DNA of 64,000 bases from Kangiellaceae bacterium (GCA_013373015.1 JABXIQ010000002.1:121838-185837); one strand, 5' to 3'. Shown: positions 26,771 through 36,254, counted from the first letter of the stretch. Notes: generated by a model not told the origin, from the sequence alone. Translations and numbers: made by a program.

Positions 26771-27559
26771 CTATTGTGGATAGTAAAAGCAGGGAGGGTT
26801 TTGTTCAACTGTCAGGCTGGCTATACCTTTTAGCTGAATTTGAATACTCGCATCAACGCCTAACTGGGAAATTGTTGCTAAATCTTCGGCTTTGTTACCG
26901 GTGATGGTTTCGTACAGTACATACGCAGTTAAGAGTGCACCATTTTTGTTGGAATGGTTACCATCTGGATCATGCAAATTCAATTGAGGATACTGTAAAC
27001 GAGCATTTTCCCATGCCAATCCAATCGGGGCTAAACATGCAGGTTCTGCGCTCACAATAGATAGGTGGAGTTGATGAATTCTATCTCCTTCCTCCAAATT
27101 ACCTTTTCGTGCCCACTCGGGAAACATAATAGGAATTGCATTTTGGGCTTTAGCTCTTCGGATCCATTCTTCGGATGGTTCGGTTGAGTAGAAGTAGTTA
27201 CCTGTTGTCGAATACTTTTGAGCTTGTAATACCAAGTGTGTCCACTTGCGAGATTTCAACATTTGCTCGCTGACACCATCATTTAAGCGTTCATCTAAAA
27301 ACTTCCAACCGGGTGCGTTTTCTACATTGACGGTTTTCTGGGTTCCTGCTTGTATCAGTATCGCTAACATGCCTGGTAAGTTGTTATAGGCACTGTGACT
27401 ATTACCCATTAGTAAGACTTCATAGTCAGACAACTTTGTATTGTTAGTGCTTGATGGGTTACTTGGTGTTTTATCGCTACTTTTGCAGGCCATTAACAAC
27501 ACACAAAATAATGTAATAGTTAAAAGTTTGGCGATTTTTTCTGCAATGGGATGGGTCAT
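26771..27559 (-). CDS. SGNH/GDSL-like lipoprotein
   Basis: A 262-residue lipoprotein; the signal ends in LLMAC (Cys24), followed by a Ser/Pro/Asn/Thr linker. The sequence LLMGNSHSAYNNLP (about residues 49-62) matches the SGNH block I with the nucleophile serine, and DGNHSNKNGALLTAYVLYE (about 196) the block V D-x-x-H. Probably an esterase or acyl hydrolase of the cell envelope; the substrate is unknown. It lies on the same strand as the DDGSG protein with 115 bases between. Confidence 0.72.
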   Translation of the reverse strand: MTHPIAEKIAKLLTITLFCVLLMACKSSDKTPSNPSSTNNTKLSDYEVLLMGNSHSAYNNLPGMLAILIQAGTQKTVNVENAPGWKFLDERLNDGVSEQMLKSRKWTHLVLQAQKYSTTGNYFYSTEPSEEWIRRAKAQNAIPIMFPEWARKGNLEEGDRIHQLHLSIVSAEPACLAPIGLAWENARLQYPQLNLHDPDGNHSNKNGALLTAYVLYETITGNKAEDLATISQLGVDASIQIQLKGIASLTVEQNPPCFYYPQ

Positions 27560-27674
27560 AGTGTTTCCTTAATGGCTATTCTTAAATAGAGCTATTGTTC
27601 AATTGTTCAGTCATACAATAGCTCTTTAAGATCTGACGTTGTTACTTCGGAAATAGTTACTATTGTGGAAAATA

Positions 27675-28475
27675 TTACTTAACTACAACTTCACCTGTGA
27701 TATTGCAGGTATCAACGTCGCCAGAGCCGTCATCAATAGTAAGGTCGCCCTTGATATCACAAGCGTTTATTGAGCCTGAACCGTCATCGATATAAACTTT
27801 CTGGCCGATCTCGCGAATATCAATTGAACCTGAGCCGTCTTCGATTTCTACTGCCCCAGAAATATCTTTAATGGTTAAGCTGCCCGAACCATCATCAACT
27901 ACCAAGTCACCAGTGACATGGTTGATGTAGAGGTCGCCAGAACCATCATCGACCCAGGTGTCACCGCCGATATTGTTTATTGTTAATGTGCCAGAACCGT
28001 CATCGACTTCAAGCGCCGCGTTAATGTTTGAAATAGACGTGTCGCCTGAGCCATCGTCAACTTCCAGCTTCAAATGCTCTGGCATGCGAACAACTAAGTC
28101 AATTTTTCGTTCGCCAGTCCAATTACTAAAGGAAAAAATCGAGTTGTTAGTTTCAAATAACGCTTGAAGGGTTGCTTTACCATCTTTTTCAGTGAGCGAT
28201 AGTTTCATGTGTTTTTTGAACCATTTTTCGGCTTCGTCATTATCAACACCATCCACTTCGATGGCCGCATCGACAATAATTTTGTTAAGATCTTTTTCTC
28301 CAGTGATCTCGAGTGAGCCCGCACCACTATCAATGAAGAAGCTCTTTAAACCATCGCTAGACAGCTCCAGTTGACGTTCAGTTTCAACTGCTTGAGCAGT
28401 AGAAGCTAGAGCCAGTGTCATAGCTCCACTAACGAGCCCTGCGGCTATTGATTTTTTTAGACTTAAAGTGTTCAT
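27675..28475 (-). CDS. exported DDGSG-repeat protein, DUF4097-like beta-solenoid
   Basis: A 266-residue protein with a Sec signal ending near ASTAQA (about residue 29). After a polar region, seven 18-residue repeats of the form LxVDDGSGxLxIxxIxGx run from about residue 137 to the C terminus. An earlier IDSGAGSLEITGE at about 48-60 may be a diverged copy. The repeat length and alternation fit one turn of a right- or left-handed beta-helix, as in DUF4097 adhesin-like domains. The last two repeats each carry one cysteine (NACDIKGD and DTCNITGE), able to form a disulphide. Role unknown; an envelope or calcium-linked structure is only a guess. Confidence 0.72.
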   Translation of the reverse strand: MNTLSLKKSIAAGLVSGAMTLALASTAQAVETERQLELSSDGLKSFFIDSGAGSLEITGEKDLNKIIVDAAIEVDGVDNDEAEKWFKKHMKLSLTEKDGKATLQALFETNNSIFSFSNWTGERKIDLVVRMPEHLKLEVDDGSGDTSISNINAALEVDDGSGTLTINNIGGDTWVDDGSGDLYINHVTGDLVVDDGSGSLTIKDISGAVEIEDGSGSIDIREIGQKVYIDDGSGSINACDIKGDLTIDDGSGDVDTCNITGEVVVK

Positions 28476-28707
28476 AAGTTATCCCTCATATTATTGTGTA
28501 TTGGATGGTAATGATTAATAAGATACTTTTTTGATGGCTTTTAGATGCGAAAGGTTTAGTTAGGAATCAAATTATCATTGATTAAATGCAACAAATTGTT
28601 ACTAAGCAGTTTTGCAGCGACTTTGGCTTAGCGCTATATTGAGTACAAGTAAAATCCTCAATAATTAACCATTATTAAAAAATACCTTAAAAAATAAGGA
28701 GTTAGAA

Positions 28708-30558
28708 ATGTATCGTGTTAGTCCGTTGAAAACTGCTTTAGCGGTTTCCCTAGCCTTGGGTTTAATGGCTTGTGATAATGATAAAGCTGCGCAAGAACAT
28801 ACTTCAGCTAAACCTGTCGCGGAAGTCTCGCAAGCTGCGGCTGAACAGTTGCAACAGTCAGAAGCTGAAAAAGCTAATGAGCTTTATAAAGAATATTGGC
28901 AGCGTAATTTAGAAATGAACCCTCTAAATGCTACTTTTTTGGGTGACCATCGATACAACGATCGTTTGGGAGATTTTGGCTCACCAGAGGGATTGGCTAA
29001 ACAGTTGGCTTTTGCCAAAGAGTTTTTGCAGCGTATTAATAATATCGATTCTTCGAAGTTATCAGGTCAAGAGTTATTGAGTTATGAAATCTTCAAAAGT
29101 CAGCGCGAAGCTGAAATTGAAGGTGATAAATTCCCAGGGCATTTGCAGCCTATTCAACAGTTCTATAATCCTTTTAACTTCATGGCTATGTTAGGCTCAG
29201 GCCAGAGCGCACAACCATTTCAAACGGTAAAACACTACGAAGATTGGATCAGCCGCTTAGAGCAGGCTTCGGCTGGTGCTGATGTGATGATTGCTAATAT
29301 GCGAGAGGGCATTGAAACTGGTGTTACGCGCCCTAAGGTATTGATGCAAAAAGTTTTGCCCCAGCTCAAAGCGCATATGGTTGATGATGTAGAAACCAGC
29401 CTTTTTTATACACCCGTTAAAAATATGCCAGAAGATTTTTCTGAAGAAGATAAGAAGCGTTTGACAGGTTTGTATGTTAACGCCATTAAAACTGTAGTAG
29501 TACCCACATATCAGAAAATGCATGATTTTATTGAGCAAGAATATATACCTGCTGCGCGCGAAACTCATGGCATGGTTGGTTTGCCTAATGGTAAAGAGTG
29601 GTATGCATTCCAAGTTAAACAAACTACCAGCACAGACTTAACACCTGATCAAATTCATCAAATTGGTCTCGATGAGGTAGCGCGTATTCACAAAGAGATG
29701 CGTGGCGTCATGAAAGATGTGGCTTTTGAAGGTTCTTTACAAGAATTTTTTGAGTTTACTAAAAATGATCAACAGTTCATTTTTGATAGCAAAGAAGACA
29801 TGTTGCAGGCTTATGAAAATTTACGCTCTCAACTCGATAAAACAGCGCCAGAACTATTCAAAGTAATACCTAAAGCACAATTTGAAATTCGCGCAGTTGA
29901 ACCATTCCGCGAGCAATCGTCTTCTAGTGCTTCCTACCAAGGTGCTGCACCAGACGGTTCACGCCCAGGTATTTTCTACGTCAACACCTATGATTTATCG
30001 GCGCGTCCAACCTGGACTGTTGAATCTTTGTACTTGCATGAAGCGGTGCCTGGTCATCACTTCCAAATTTCGACTCAGCAAGAATTGCAAGATATTCCAG
30101 ACTTTAGGCGTTTTGGAGGTAATACGGCTTATGTTGAAGGGTGGGGGTTGTATTCTGAGTCGTTGGGTAAAGAAATGGGGGTTTATAGCGATCCTTATCA
30201 ATATTTTGGAGCCTTAAGTGCTGAATTATGGCGTGCTATTCGATTGGTAGTGGATACAGGTTTCCATGCTAAAGGTTGGACTCGCCAAGAAGTTTTAGAT
30301 TATATGGAAATAAATTCACCTGTTGCAGAAGCGCGTCGAGTGTCTGAAGCGGAGCGCTTTATGGCCATTCCATCGCAAGCATTAGCCTATAAAATTGGTC
30401 AGTTGAAAATTCGTGAATTGAGAACTTTGGCTGAAAATGAACTGGGTGAAAAGTTTGATATTCGTGAATTTCATTATCAAGTGCTAAAAGATGGTTCTGT
30501 GCCGCTAAATATCTTGGAAAATAAAATTAAACGTTGGATTGATGAGGTTAAAGGTTAG
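28708..30558 (+). CDS. DUF885 family lipoprotein, putative metallopeptidase (second copy)
   Basis: A 616-residue lipoprotein (GLMAC, Cys22) paralogous to the protein at 14550-16406. HEAVPGHHFQ is at 444-453 and YVEGWGLYSES follows, keeping the putative metal and catalytic residues. AAG GAG precedes the ATG (AAGGAG at 28697-28702). It is a single gene with its own terminator. Function is inferred as in the paralogue. The two copies share most of their length, so duplication rather than domain reuse explains them. Confidence 0.85.
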   Translation: MYRVSPLKTALAVSLALGLMACDNDKAAQEHTSAKPVAEVSQAAAEQLQQSEAEKANELYKEYWQRNLEMNPLNATFLGDHRYNDRLGDFGSPEGLAKQLAFAKEFLQRINNIDSSKLSGQELLSYEIFKSQREAEIEGDKFPGHLQPIQQFYNPFNFMAMLGSGQSAQPFQTVKHYEDWISRLEQASAGADVMIANMREGIETGVTRPKVLMQKVLPQLKAHMVDDVETSLFYTPVKNMPEDFSEEDKKRLTGLYVNAIKTVVVPTYQKMHDFIEQEYIPAARETHGMVGLPNGKEWYAFQVKQTTSTDLTPDQIHQIGLDEVARIHKEMRGVMKDVAFEGSLQEFFEFTKNDQQFIFDSKEDMLQAYENLRSQLDKTAPELFKVIPKAQFEIRAVEPFREQSSSSASYQGAAPDGSRPGIFYVNTYDLSARPTWTVESLYLHEAVPGHHFQISTQQELQDIPDFRRFGGNTAYVEGWGLYSESLGKEMGVYSDPYQYFGALSAELWRAIRLVVDTGFHAKGWTRQEVLDYMEINSPVAEARRVSEAERFMAIPSQALAYKIGQLKIRELRTLAENELGEKFDIREFHYQVLKDGSVPLNILENKIKRWIDEVKG

Positions 30559-30594
30559 AAAAAATCATCTATCATAATAAATTCAATGAGTTAC

Positions 30595-30619
30595 AAGGCC
30601 AGGCGTACTGGCCTTTTTT
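30595..30619 (+). terminator. terminator of the second DUF885 gene
   Basis: AAGGCCAG-GCGTA-CTGGCCTT followed by TTTTTT, 36 bases after the stop. Confidence 0.9.
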
Positions 30620-30719
30620 ATCTATGATGAAAAAAATATTTATTTCGCATCCAAATCAGAATAACCGCCACTCTATATAAATAATCAAATGTGATATTTA
30701 TTAAAATGAGGTAATGACA

Positions 30720-31079
30720 ATGAGCGAAGAGTTTGTTCCAGTAATCTTCTTTATATGTACGGCGTGTGTGATAGTGGCGTTTTTTTATTTAAGCCATAAA
30801 AACAAGTTAGCCACTTTAGACACCATTCAAAAATCGGTAGATAGTGGGCAGCCACTAACCCCAGAAATGTTAGATAAGATCAGTAATGTTCAGCCTCCGC
30901 GGGTTAAAGATTTGCGTCGTGGAGTGGTATTGTTAGCGCTTGGTTTGGCCGGATTCGTTGCTAGCTTTATGTTTTCACACGAGGAACCGCAAGAGGCTTT
31001 CCGTATTATTTCGATGCTGCCGCTTTTCGTAGGCGCAGGCTTTCTGTTAGTGTGGAAGATGAATCGTTATAAAGATTAA
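30720..31079 (+). CDS. small membrane protein, DUF6249-like
   Basis: About 119 residues with three hydrophobic segments: an N-terminal helix, and two near residues 70-88 and 95-113. The central TPEMLDKISNVQPPRVKDLRRG and the following GLA.F segment resemble DUF6249 proteins, which often precede ECF sigma genes. ATG 30720 has GAGG eight bases upstream; the in-frame ATG at 30714 is too close to it. The stop overlaps the ECF start (TAATG), so the two are translationally coupled. It could be the membrane sensor or anti-sigma partner, but no anti-sigma motif is seen. Confidence 0.6.
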   Translation: MSEEFVPVIFFICTACVIVAFFYLSHKNKLATLDTIQKSVDSGQPLTPEMLDKISNVQPPRVKDLRRGVVLLALGLAGFVASFMFSHEEPQEAFRIISMLPLFVGAGFLLVWKMNRYKD

Positions 31080-31633
31080 TGCTGATGAGTTCTGAACGAA
31101 CGGATAATGAGCTGATAGCAAGCGTTGTCAGCTCGCAAGACAAGCAAGCATTCGCAGTATTGATGAATCGTTATCAGTCTGCGATTCGTCAGTTTGCCCG
31201 TCGTTTAACGGGTGGTGATTATCATTTGGCTGATGATATTGCGCAAGAAACCTTTTGGTTGGCTTATCAAAAAATTGCGGCTTTTAAGGCTTTAGGCTCG
31301 TTTAATTCTTGGCTGCATACCATTGCCTATCGTCAATTTTTACTATATATCAATAAGGTCAAAATCGATGCTCAAGTCGAATTTCATGAAGATTCTGTAC
31401 AATTAACGAGCGAGCCGCAAAGCGCAATGGAGGCTGATATGATCGCGGAAAAGCTTATGCAAAAGTTATCGCTTCCTGAAAGGGTGACTATAACCTTGTC
31501 TTATTCCGCAGGAATGAGTCATAGTGAAATTTGCGATATTACTGAATTGCCACTTGGAACCGTAAAGTCACATATTCAGCGTGGTAAACAGAAATTGAGC
31601 CAGATGCTTGGCGTGGATGAACAAGTGGCATAA
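31079..31633 (+). CDS. ECF-type RNA polymerase sigma factor
   Basis: A 184-residue sigma-70 family protein with only regions 2 and 4. Region 2 has DDIAQETFWLAYQKIAAFK (about 56-74) and FNSWLHTIAYRQFL. Region 4 has MSHSEICDITELPLGTVKSHI, a helix-turn-helix. It overlaps the upstream DUF6249-like gene by one base and is followed by a small membrane protein, forming a three-gene unit. Its target promoters are unknown. It is unlike the rpoE at 36521, and has no ZAS-type anti-sigma next to it. Confidence 0.9.
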   Translation: MLMSSERTDNELIASVVSSQDKQAFAVLMNRYQSAIRQFARRLTGGDYHLADDIAQETFWLAYQKIAAFKALGSFNSWLHTIAYRQFLLYINKVKIDAQVEFHEDSVQLTSEPQSAMEADMIAEKLMQKLSLPERVTITLSYSAGMSHSEICDITELPLGTVKSHIQRGKQKLSQMLGVDEQVA

Positions 31634-31660
31634 ATAGCCAAAAGAGTAATTGGAGCTGTT

Positions 31661-31951
31661 ATGTTAGAACAAATACTTAAATATCATCAACAACTGATCT
31701 CGCAGGAGTTTGTTGATAGCTTAATGAATCGTATTCAAAAGCAATACCAGCAACGCCATTTGATTTTAGGTGTTTTTATTACCTTAGGTTTTATAGCTGG
31801 AATATTAGGCTTCATCAAATTGTGGCCTACCAATATGCTTAACTATTTTGATAATCTTAATCACGAAACTATGTTAGTGACAAGTCTATGTGTGGTAGCG
31901 CTTACTGTATTTGTAACCTGGTTATTAAATGATGAGTTTGAAAGGCCTTAG
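31661..31951 (+). CDS. small two-helix membrane protein next to an ECF sigma factor
   Basis: A 96-residue protein with a cytoplasmic-looking helical N terminus (LEQILKYHQQLISQEFVDSL) and two transmembrane helices at about 34-52 and 69-88. I recognise no named domain. TTGGAGCTGTT precedes the ATG, a good ribosome-binding site. Position directly after the ECF gene makes it a candidate anti-sigma or membrane-tether component, by context only. Confidence 0.55.
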   Translation: MLEQILKYHQQLISQEFVDSLMNRIQKQYQQRHLILGVFITLGFIAGILGFIKLWPTNMLNYFDNLNHETMLVTSLCVVALTVFVTWLLNDEFERP

Positions 31952-32003
31952 ATGAAAGTGTAATAAAAAGAATAATAAAAAATGTAATAAAATAAGCCGA
32001 GCT

Positions 32004-32033
32004 TTCTCTATACAGTATAAAAACAATAGAGAA
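32004..32033. promoter_or_regulatory. inverted repeat ahead of the exported redoxin gene
   Basis: TTCTCTAT and ATAGAGAA (perfect 8-base arms) enclose a TATAAA-like -10 element. The right arm runs into the AGAAGG ribosome-binding site of the gene at 32041. It could be an operator or a hairpin that masks the ribosome-binding site. Confidence 0.4.
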
Positions 32034-32040
32034 GGTATGT

Positions 32041-32700
32041 ATGAACACAAAGTTATTCAAATTTCTTTTATTCACTGTCAGTCTATGCAGTTTTCAAAGT
32101 CTTGCAAATGATATTCCTATCAAAAATACTATTGCAACCGATGCAAATTTGGTCAGCCCATTGCTCATTGGGCAACAAATTCCTGATGTCACCTTATGGA
32201 CGCCGCAAGGAAAACCTTTTGCTTTAAAAGATGCGGTTGCGAGAAAACCGACGATTTTATTATTTTACCGCGGGGGCTGGTGTCCATTTTGTAATGCTCA
32301 ATTGAGTCAAATACAAATGATCGAAAAGGACTTGAGCCAATTGGGTTATCAGTTATTGGCAATTAGTCCTGATACGCCCGATGCGTTACAAATGACCAGT
32401 AGAGATAAAGATTTAAGCTATCAACTGATTTCAGACTTTCAATTGGCGGCTAGTATTGGCTTTGGTTTAGCCTTTAATATCAGTGATGAATATGCAGAAA
32501 AAATGCGCGGTGTTGGCGGCACACCAGTGCGAGCGTTAGGTGATGATAAAAGTACCTTGCCAGTGCCAGCGGTTTTTATTGTTGATCAAAAGGGGATTAT
32601 TCAATTCGAATATATCAATCCCAATTATAAAGTGCGTATTGAGCCAGAGTTACTGTTGACAGCAGCAAAAATTACCATCAACAAACAACAAGATATGTAA
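32041..32700 (+). CDS. exported peroxiredoxin-like protein (AhpC/TSA domain)
   Basis: A 219-residue protein with a Sec signal ending near QSLAND (about 22). The redoxin domain has LLFYRGGWCPFCNAQL with Cys81 and Cys84, followed by LAISPDTPDALQ and a C-terminal PVPAVFIVDQKGIIQFEY. The CxxC form and the lack of a C-terminal resolving cysteine match the AhpC/TSA-related group also seen at 16504-17358. Probably a periplasmic thiol peroxidase or disulphide-handling protein. It follows the ECF unit after about 90 bases; whether it belongs to its regulon is unknown. Confidence 0.8.
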   Translation: MNTKLFKFLLFTVSLCSFQSLANDIPIKNTIATDANLVSPLLIGQQIPDVTLWTPQGKPFALKDAVARKPTILLFYRGGWCPFCNAQLSQIQMIEKDLSQLGYQLLAISPDTPDALQMTSRDKDLSYQLISDFQLAASIGFGLAFNISDEYAEKMRGVGGTPVRALGDDKSTLPVPAVFIVDQKGIIQFEYINPNYKVRIEPELLLTAAKITINKQQDM

Positions 32701-32731
32701 ATCTAACTCGATTTGTACGTTAAATATAAAA

Positions 32732-33667
32732 TTACTGAGAGATAAGCTCTATAGGCAGATGGTCAGCTTGCGAATGTTCTATAAACACAGGCTGATCGAG
32801 TGCTTTGTCTGCTAGGCTGATCAAACAATAGGTTTTCCCTGCGTAAGGTGCTGAGCGAACCACTTCACCCACCGTTTTGTTGTCTTGGTTGATTAACTTG
32901 CTATTGGGTTGAATGGTTTTTTCGCCAGTAGTCCATGCTAAGCAAGCGTGAGTTTTCAGTTTCCCTCTATAGTGCATACGGGCAATGATTTCTTGTCCCG
33001 TATAACAACCTTTATCGAAACTAATTCCGCCAACCATATCTAAACCTATAAAGTGCGGTAACAGTTGCTCAATGGTGTTTTGATAAATCATGGGTATGCG
33101 CGCTTGGATCTCAACATAGTCCCAGCTTTTATGGTCGGCCAAGGTGGATTCACTCAGCAAATTATCTAATTGGTTAACGTGCTGTGTTGGAATAAGGTGT
33201 ATTGAGGCGTTAAATAAGCTATGTAGGTGGAGTTCTAAACCATTGTCTTGTGTTGTAACAGCCAGCATGCTGCTTTCTGGCGAGTCTTCGGGAGTTTCAG
33301 ATTTTTTACAGCTACCCCATAGTTGAAACTCTTCACTAACATTAGTGATTTCTGCTTTGAAAAATACCGCGTACATCGATAATCTGGAAATAAAGTGCTC
33401 AATCACTTCGTGAGGCATGATCAAAAAATATCCATCGCGCCAATGCACGATATAAAAAATAGCATGAATACGACCTTGTACGTTACACATTGCGCCCAAG
33501 CTAGCGTTAGCGCTATCGAGCTTGTGAATATCACAGCTTGTTTGACCTTGTAACAACTTCACCGCATCATCGCCACTAACTTTGACCACTCCATAATGGC
33601 TCAGCTCACAAGCAATATTCTGGAGACTATTGATATGTTCAAGTGCATGTTTATTTGTCAAATTCAT
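32732..33667 (-). CDS. ygfZ: folate-binding tRNA-modifying protein YgfZ
   Basis: A 311-residue protein of the GcvT-like fold. The family signature KGCYTGQEIIARMHYRG is at about residues 221-237, with the conserved cysteine used with folate. YgfZ supports maturation or repair of iron-sulphur enzymes, including the tRNA thiolation enzyme MiaB. It is next to sdhE, divergent, a common gammaproteobacterial arrangement. Confidence 0.93.
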   Translation of the reverse strand: MNLTNKHALEHINSLQNIACELSHYGVVKVSGDDAVKLLQGQTSCDIHKLDSANASLGAMCNVQGRIHAIFYIVHWRDGYFLIMPHEVIEHFISRLSMYAVFFKAEITNVSEEFQLWGSCKKSETPEDSPESSMLAVTTQDNGLELHLHSLFNASIHLIPTQHVNQLDNLLSESTLADHKSWDYVEIQARIPMIYQNTIEQLLPHFIGLDMVGGISFDKGCYTGQEIIARMHYRGKLKTHACLAWTTGEKTIQPNSKLINQDNKTVGEVVRSAPYAGKTYCLISLADKALDQPVFIEHSQADHLPIELISQ

Positions 33668-33781
33668 GGGCTGTGTTGATCCTAGTCATTAATGCGTATA
33701 ATTTTACTCTGATTTTTAGCGCTTTTGCACTCTTGTCGTTATAATCTAGGCAAATGTTTTTATTTTAAGTTGTCATTACAC

Positions 33782-34039
33782 ATGACCGAACAACAATACA
33801 AAAAACTTCTATGGGCAAGCCGACGCGGGATGTTGGAGCTCGATGTGGTGCTGCTTCCTTATCTTGAGCAACACAAAGAACAGTTGTCTGAGCAGCAAAT
33901 TGAGCATTATGGCCTTTTTTTAGAGCAAGACGATCCTGATTTATATGCTTGGATAATGGGTTTTGAAGTGCCAAAGCCTGAGTTCACTGATATGGTGAGC
34001 GCGATACGAAAGTTTGTGGATGAACGGGTCGGCCAATAA
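33782..34039 (+). CDS. sdhE: FAD assembly factor SdhE
   Basis: An 85-residue protein with the SdhE/CptB signature WASRRGMLELDVVLLPYL (about 9-26), where the RGxxE motif binds the flavoprotein. It promotes covalent flavinylation of succinate dehydrogenase and fumarate reductase. The frame runs on to 33725, but ATG 33782 gives the normal length. The ygfX-like gene follows. Confidence 0.93.
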   Translation: MTEQQYKKLLWASRRGMLELDVVLLPYLEQHKEQLSEQQIEHYGLFLEQDDPDLYAWIMGFEVPKPEFTDMVSAIRKFVDERVGQ

Positions 34040-34111
34040 ATTAGTGGGTGATAAGTTAGTTAGATAACCTAGTAGATGAATTTATAAGATTGAATATAGT
34101 CAAGGAATGAC

Positions 34112-34633
34112 ATGAAGACGAATCGATTAACAATAACTTTCCAAAGCCCCATCTTAGCTTGGCGCTGCGTTTCTATCGCTTGGTTATTAATGGCGGTTAC
34201 AATTTTTTGTTACTTTATCTTTAACAGTTCAAGCCCGCGCTGGGCTTTTATGCTAATGAATGGTGCCGTCTGCTTTCTGATCATTGGAATGGGTTATGTG
34301 TGGAGTGCTCGGCAATTTCGTCAACTTTATCAAGATTACATTGGACTAGAGTTTTATGATAAACAGTGGTTTTTATTAGAGCAGGGTAATAGAGGAGATG
34401 GGGAGCGTCGCGGGAATGCGGAACAATCTAAGCTGCCGATCATAATACTTAGTTCTACAGCATTATGGCCTTTATGGATTAAATTGGATTTCCGCATTGA
34501 TACATTACCGAGTCAAGTCCAACCGAACCCTGCCAAGAAAAGTTTAGTGATATTTCGAGATGCGTTGAGTGAACATCAGTTTCGTGAGTTATCACGGACT
34601 TTACGCTTTTATAAACGGCCTATCAGTGGTTGA
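34112..34633 (+). CDS. YgfX/CptA-like membrane protein
   Basis: A 173-residue protein with two transmembrane helices (about 19-37 and 46-65) and a cytoplasmic C-terminal domain containing SLVIFRDALSEHQFRELSRT. The F/W-R-D-x-x-x-x-x-x-F-R-x-L pattern and position after sdhE match YgfX (CptA), described as the toxin partner of CptB/SdhE in E. coli, though that toxin role is debated. It is about 30 residues longer than E. coli YgfX, with a Gly/Arg/Asn-rich insertion around residues 93-103. Confidence 0.65.
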   Translation: MKTNRLTITFQSPILAWRCVSIAWLLMAVTIFCYFIFNSSSPRWAFMLMNGAVCFLIIGMGYVWSARQFRQLYQDYIGLEFYDKQWFLLEQGNRGDGERRGNAEQSKLPIIILSSTALWPLWIKLDFRIDTLPSQVQPNPAKKSLVIFRDALSEHQFRELSRTLRFYKRPISG

Positions 34634-34643
34634 TAAGATAACT

Positions 34644-36254
34644 TTAAGTCTCTTGTTGAGGATGCAACATGCTATCTTCTGCTTGCGTTAATAATTCTGG
34701 GTAGTCTAGGGTGTAGTGTAAGCCACGGCTTTCTTTGCGTTGCATAGCACAACGAACAATTAACTCAGCCACTACTACCAAGTTTCGCAGTTCGATCAAA
34801 TCGCCTGACACTTTGAAGTTGGAGTAGTATTCGTGGATTTCTTGCTCAAGCAATTTGATTCGTCGCAAAGCACGTTCTAAGCGTTTGTCGGTTCGAACAA
34901 TACCCACATAATCCCACATCAATTGTCGTAATTCATGCCAATTATGATTCAGAATAACCTCCTCGTCTGAATCGGTTACTTGGCTCTCATCCCAAGCTAT
35001 AAGTGGAGGTGGTAGGGGTACTTTTGACCATTGTTGTTCAATATCTTTAGCTGCTGCCTGGGCAAACACCAAGCATTCAAGTAATGAATTGCTGGCCATT
35101 CGGTTTGCGCCATGTAAACCAGTGCAGGCCACTTCCCCTACGGCATATAGGCCTGGAACATTGGTATGGCTGTCTAAATCCACTTTGACTCCACCGCAGG
35201 TGTAATGGGCGGCAGGAACTACGGGAATAGGATCAGTGGTTATGTCGATGCCAAATTCTAAGCAGCGTTGATAGATAGTTGGGAAATGTGCCTTGACGAA
35301 CTCAGGATCTTTATGCGAAATATCCAAATAGACACAGTCAAACCCATATTTTTTTATTTCATGGTCAATAGTTCGCGCCACTATGTCGCGAGGCGCTAGC
35401 TCGGCTCTTTGATCATATTCGAGCATAAAGCGCTCGCCGTTGGGGCGGCGTAAAATCGCTCCTTCACCGCGCAAAGCCTCAGTAATCAAGAAACTACGAG
35501 CTTGTGGGTGATATAAGCAGGTGGGATGGAATTGATTAAATTCTAAGTTGCTAACACTGGCTCCTGCCCGCCAAGCCATAGCAATGCCATCACCACTAGC
35601 TACATCGGGGTTAGAGGTGTAAAGATAAACCTTGCTTGCCCCACCTGTTGCTAATACTACAAATCGAGCGCTAATAGTCTCAACTTTATCCTGCTGCAAA
35701 TTCAGTACATAAGCTCCATAACAGCGATTGTCAGTAAACCCTAGTTTTTGTCCAGTTATGAAGTCAATCGCAATATAATGCTCAAGAATTTCAATGTTGG
35801 GTTCATTGCGCACTGCCGCCACTAGTGTAGTGGAAACTGCTTTACCTGTGGCATCGTCTGAATGGATGATACGTCTCTGGCTGTGACCACCTTCTCGGGT
35901 CAGGTGGTATTGTTCATCTTCTTTACTAAAAGCCACACCGCGATCAATTAACCATTCTATTGCTTCGCGCGAATGCTCTACCGTAAAACGTACTGCTTGC
36001 TCATCACATAAACCACCCCCAGCAATCAGCGTATCCTCGACGTGAGAATCGATAGAATCATTCTCGTCTAATACCGCGGCAATTCCGCCTTGCGCATAAA
36101 ATGTAGAACCTTCGGTGACTTCAGCCTTGCTAAGTACAGTGATTTTACCCAAATGAGCAAGACGAAGTGCTACCGATAATCCAGCAGCGCCGCTGCCTAT
36201 AACTAAAACATCGGTATTTTTACTGGAGCTATTAGATGAGCTGTTTTGGTTCAT
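34644..36254 (-). CDS. nadB: L-aspartate oxidase
   Basis: First enzyme of de novo NAD synthesis: oxidises aspartate to iminoaspartate with FAD. Its 536 residues match the family (E. coli 540). FAD-binding [19 protein letters not shown] (about 14-33) is followed by [20 protein letters not shown] (about 125) and [13 protein letters not shown] (about 238), with the C-terminal helical domain [13 protein letters not shown]. It is divergent from rpoE, as in pseudomonads. Confidence 0.97.
   Translation of the reverse strand: MNQNSSSNSSSKNTDVLVIGSGAAGLSVALRLAHLGKITVLSKAEVTEGSTFYAQGGIAAVLDENDSIDSHVEDTLIAGGGLCDEQAVRFTVEHSREAIEWLIDRGVAFSKEDEQYHLTREGGHSQRRIIHSDDATGKAVSTTLVAAVRNEPNIEILEHYIAIDFITGQKLGFTDNRCYGAYVLNLQQDKVETISARFVVLATGGASKVYLYTSNPDVASGDGIAMAWRAGASVSNLEFNQFHPTCLYHPQARSFLITEALRGEGAILRRPNGERFMLEYDQRAELAPRDIVARTIDHEIKKYGFDCVYLDISHKDPEFVKAHFPTIYQRCLEFGIDITTDPIPVVPAAHYTCGGVKVDLDSHTNVPGLYAVGEVACTGLHGANRMASNSLLECLVFAQAAAKDIEQQWSKVPLPPPLIAWDESQVTDSDEEVILNHNWHELRQLMWDYVGIVRTDKRLERALRRIKLLEQEIHEYYSNFKVSGDLIELRNLVVVAELIVRCAMQRKESRGLHYTLDYPELLTQAEDSMLHPQQET

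Noticed and set aside
27675..28475. Regular DNA repeats that might suggest a CRISPR array
   Set aside because: The 54-base periodicity comes from the coding repeats of an intact reading frame; spacers are not unique and repeats are not identical.
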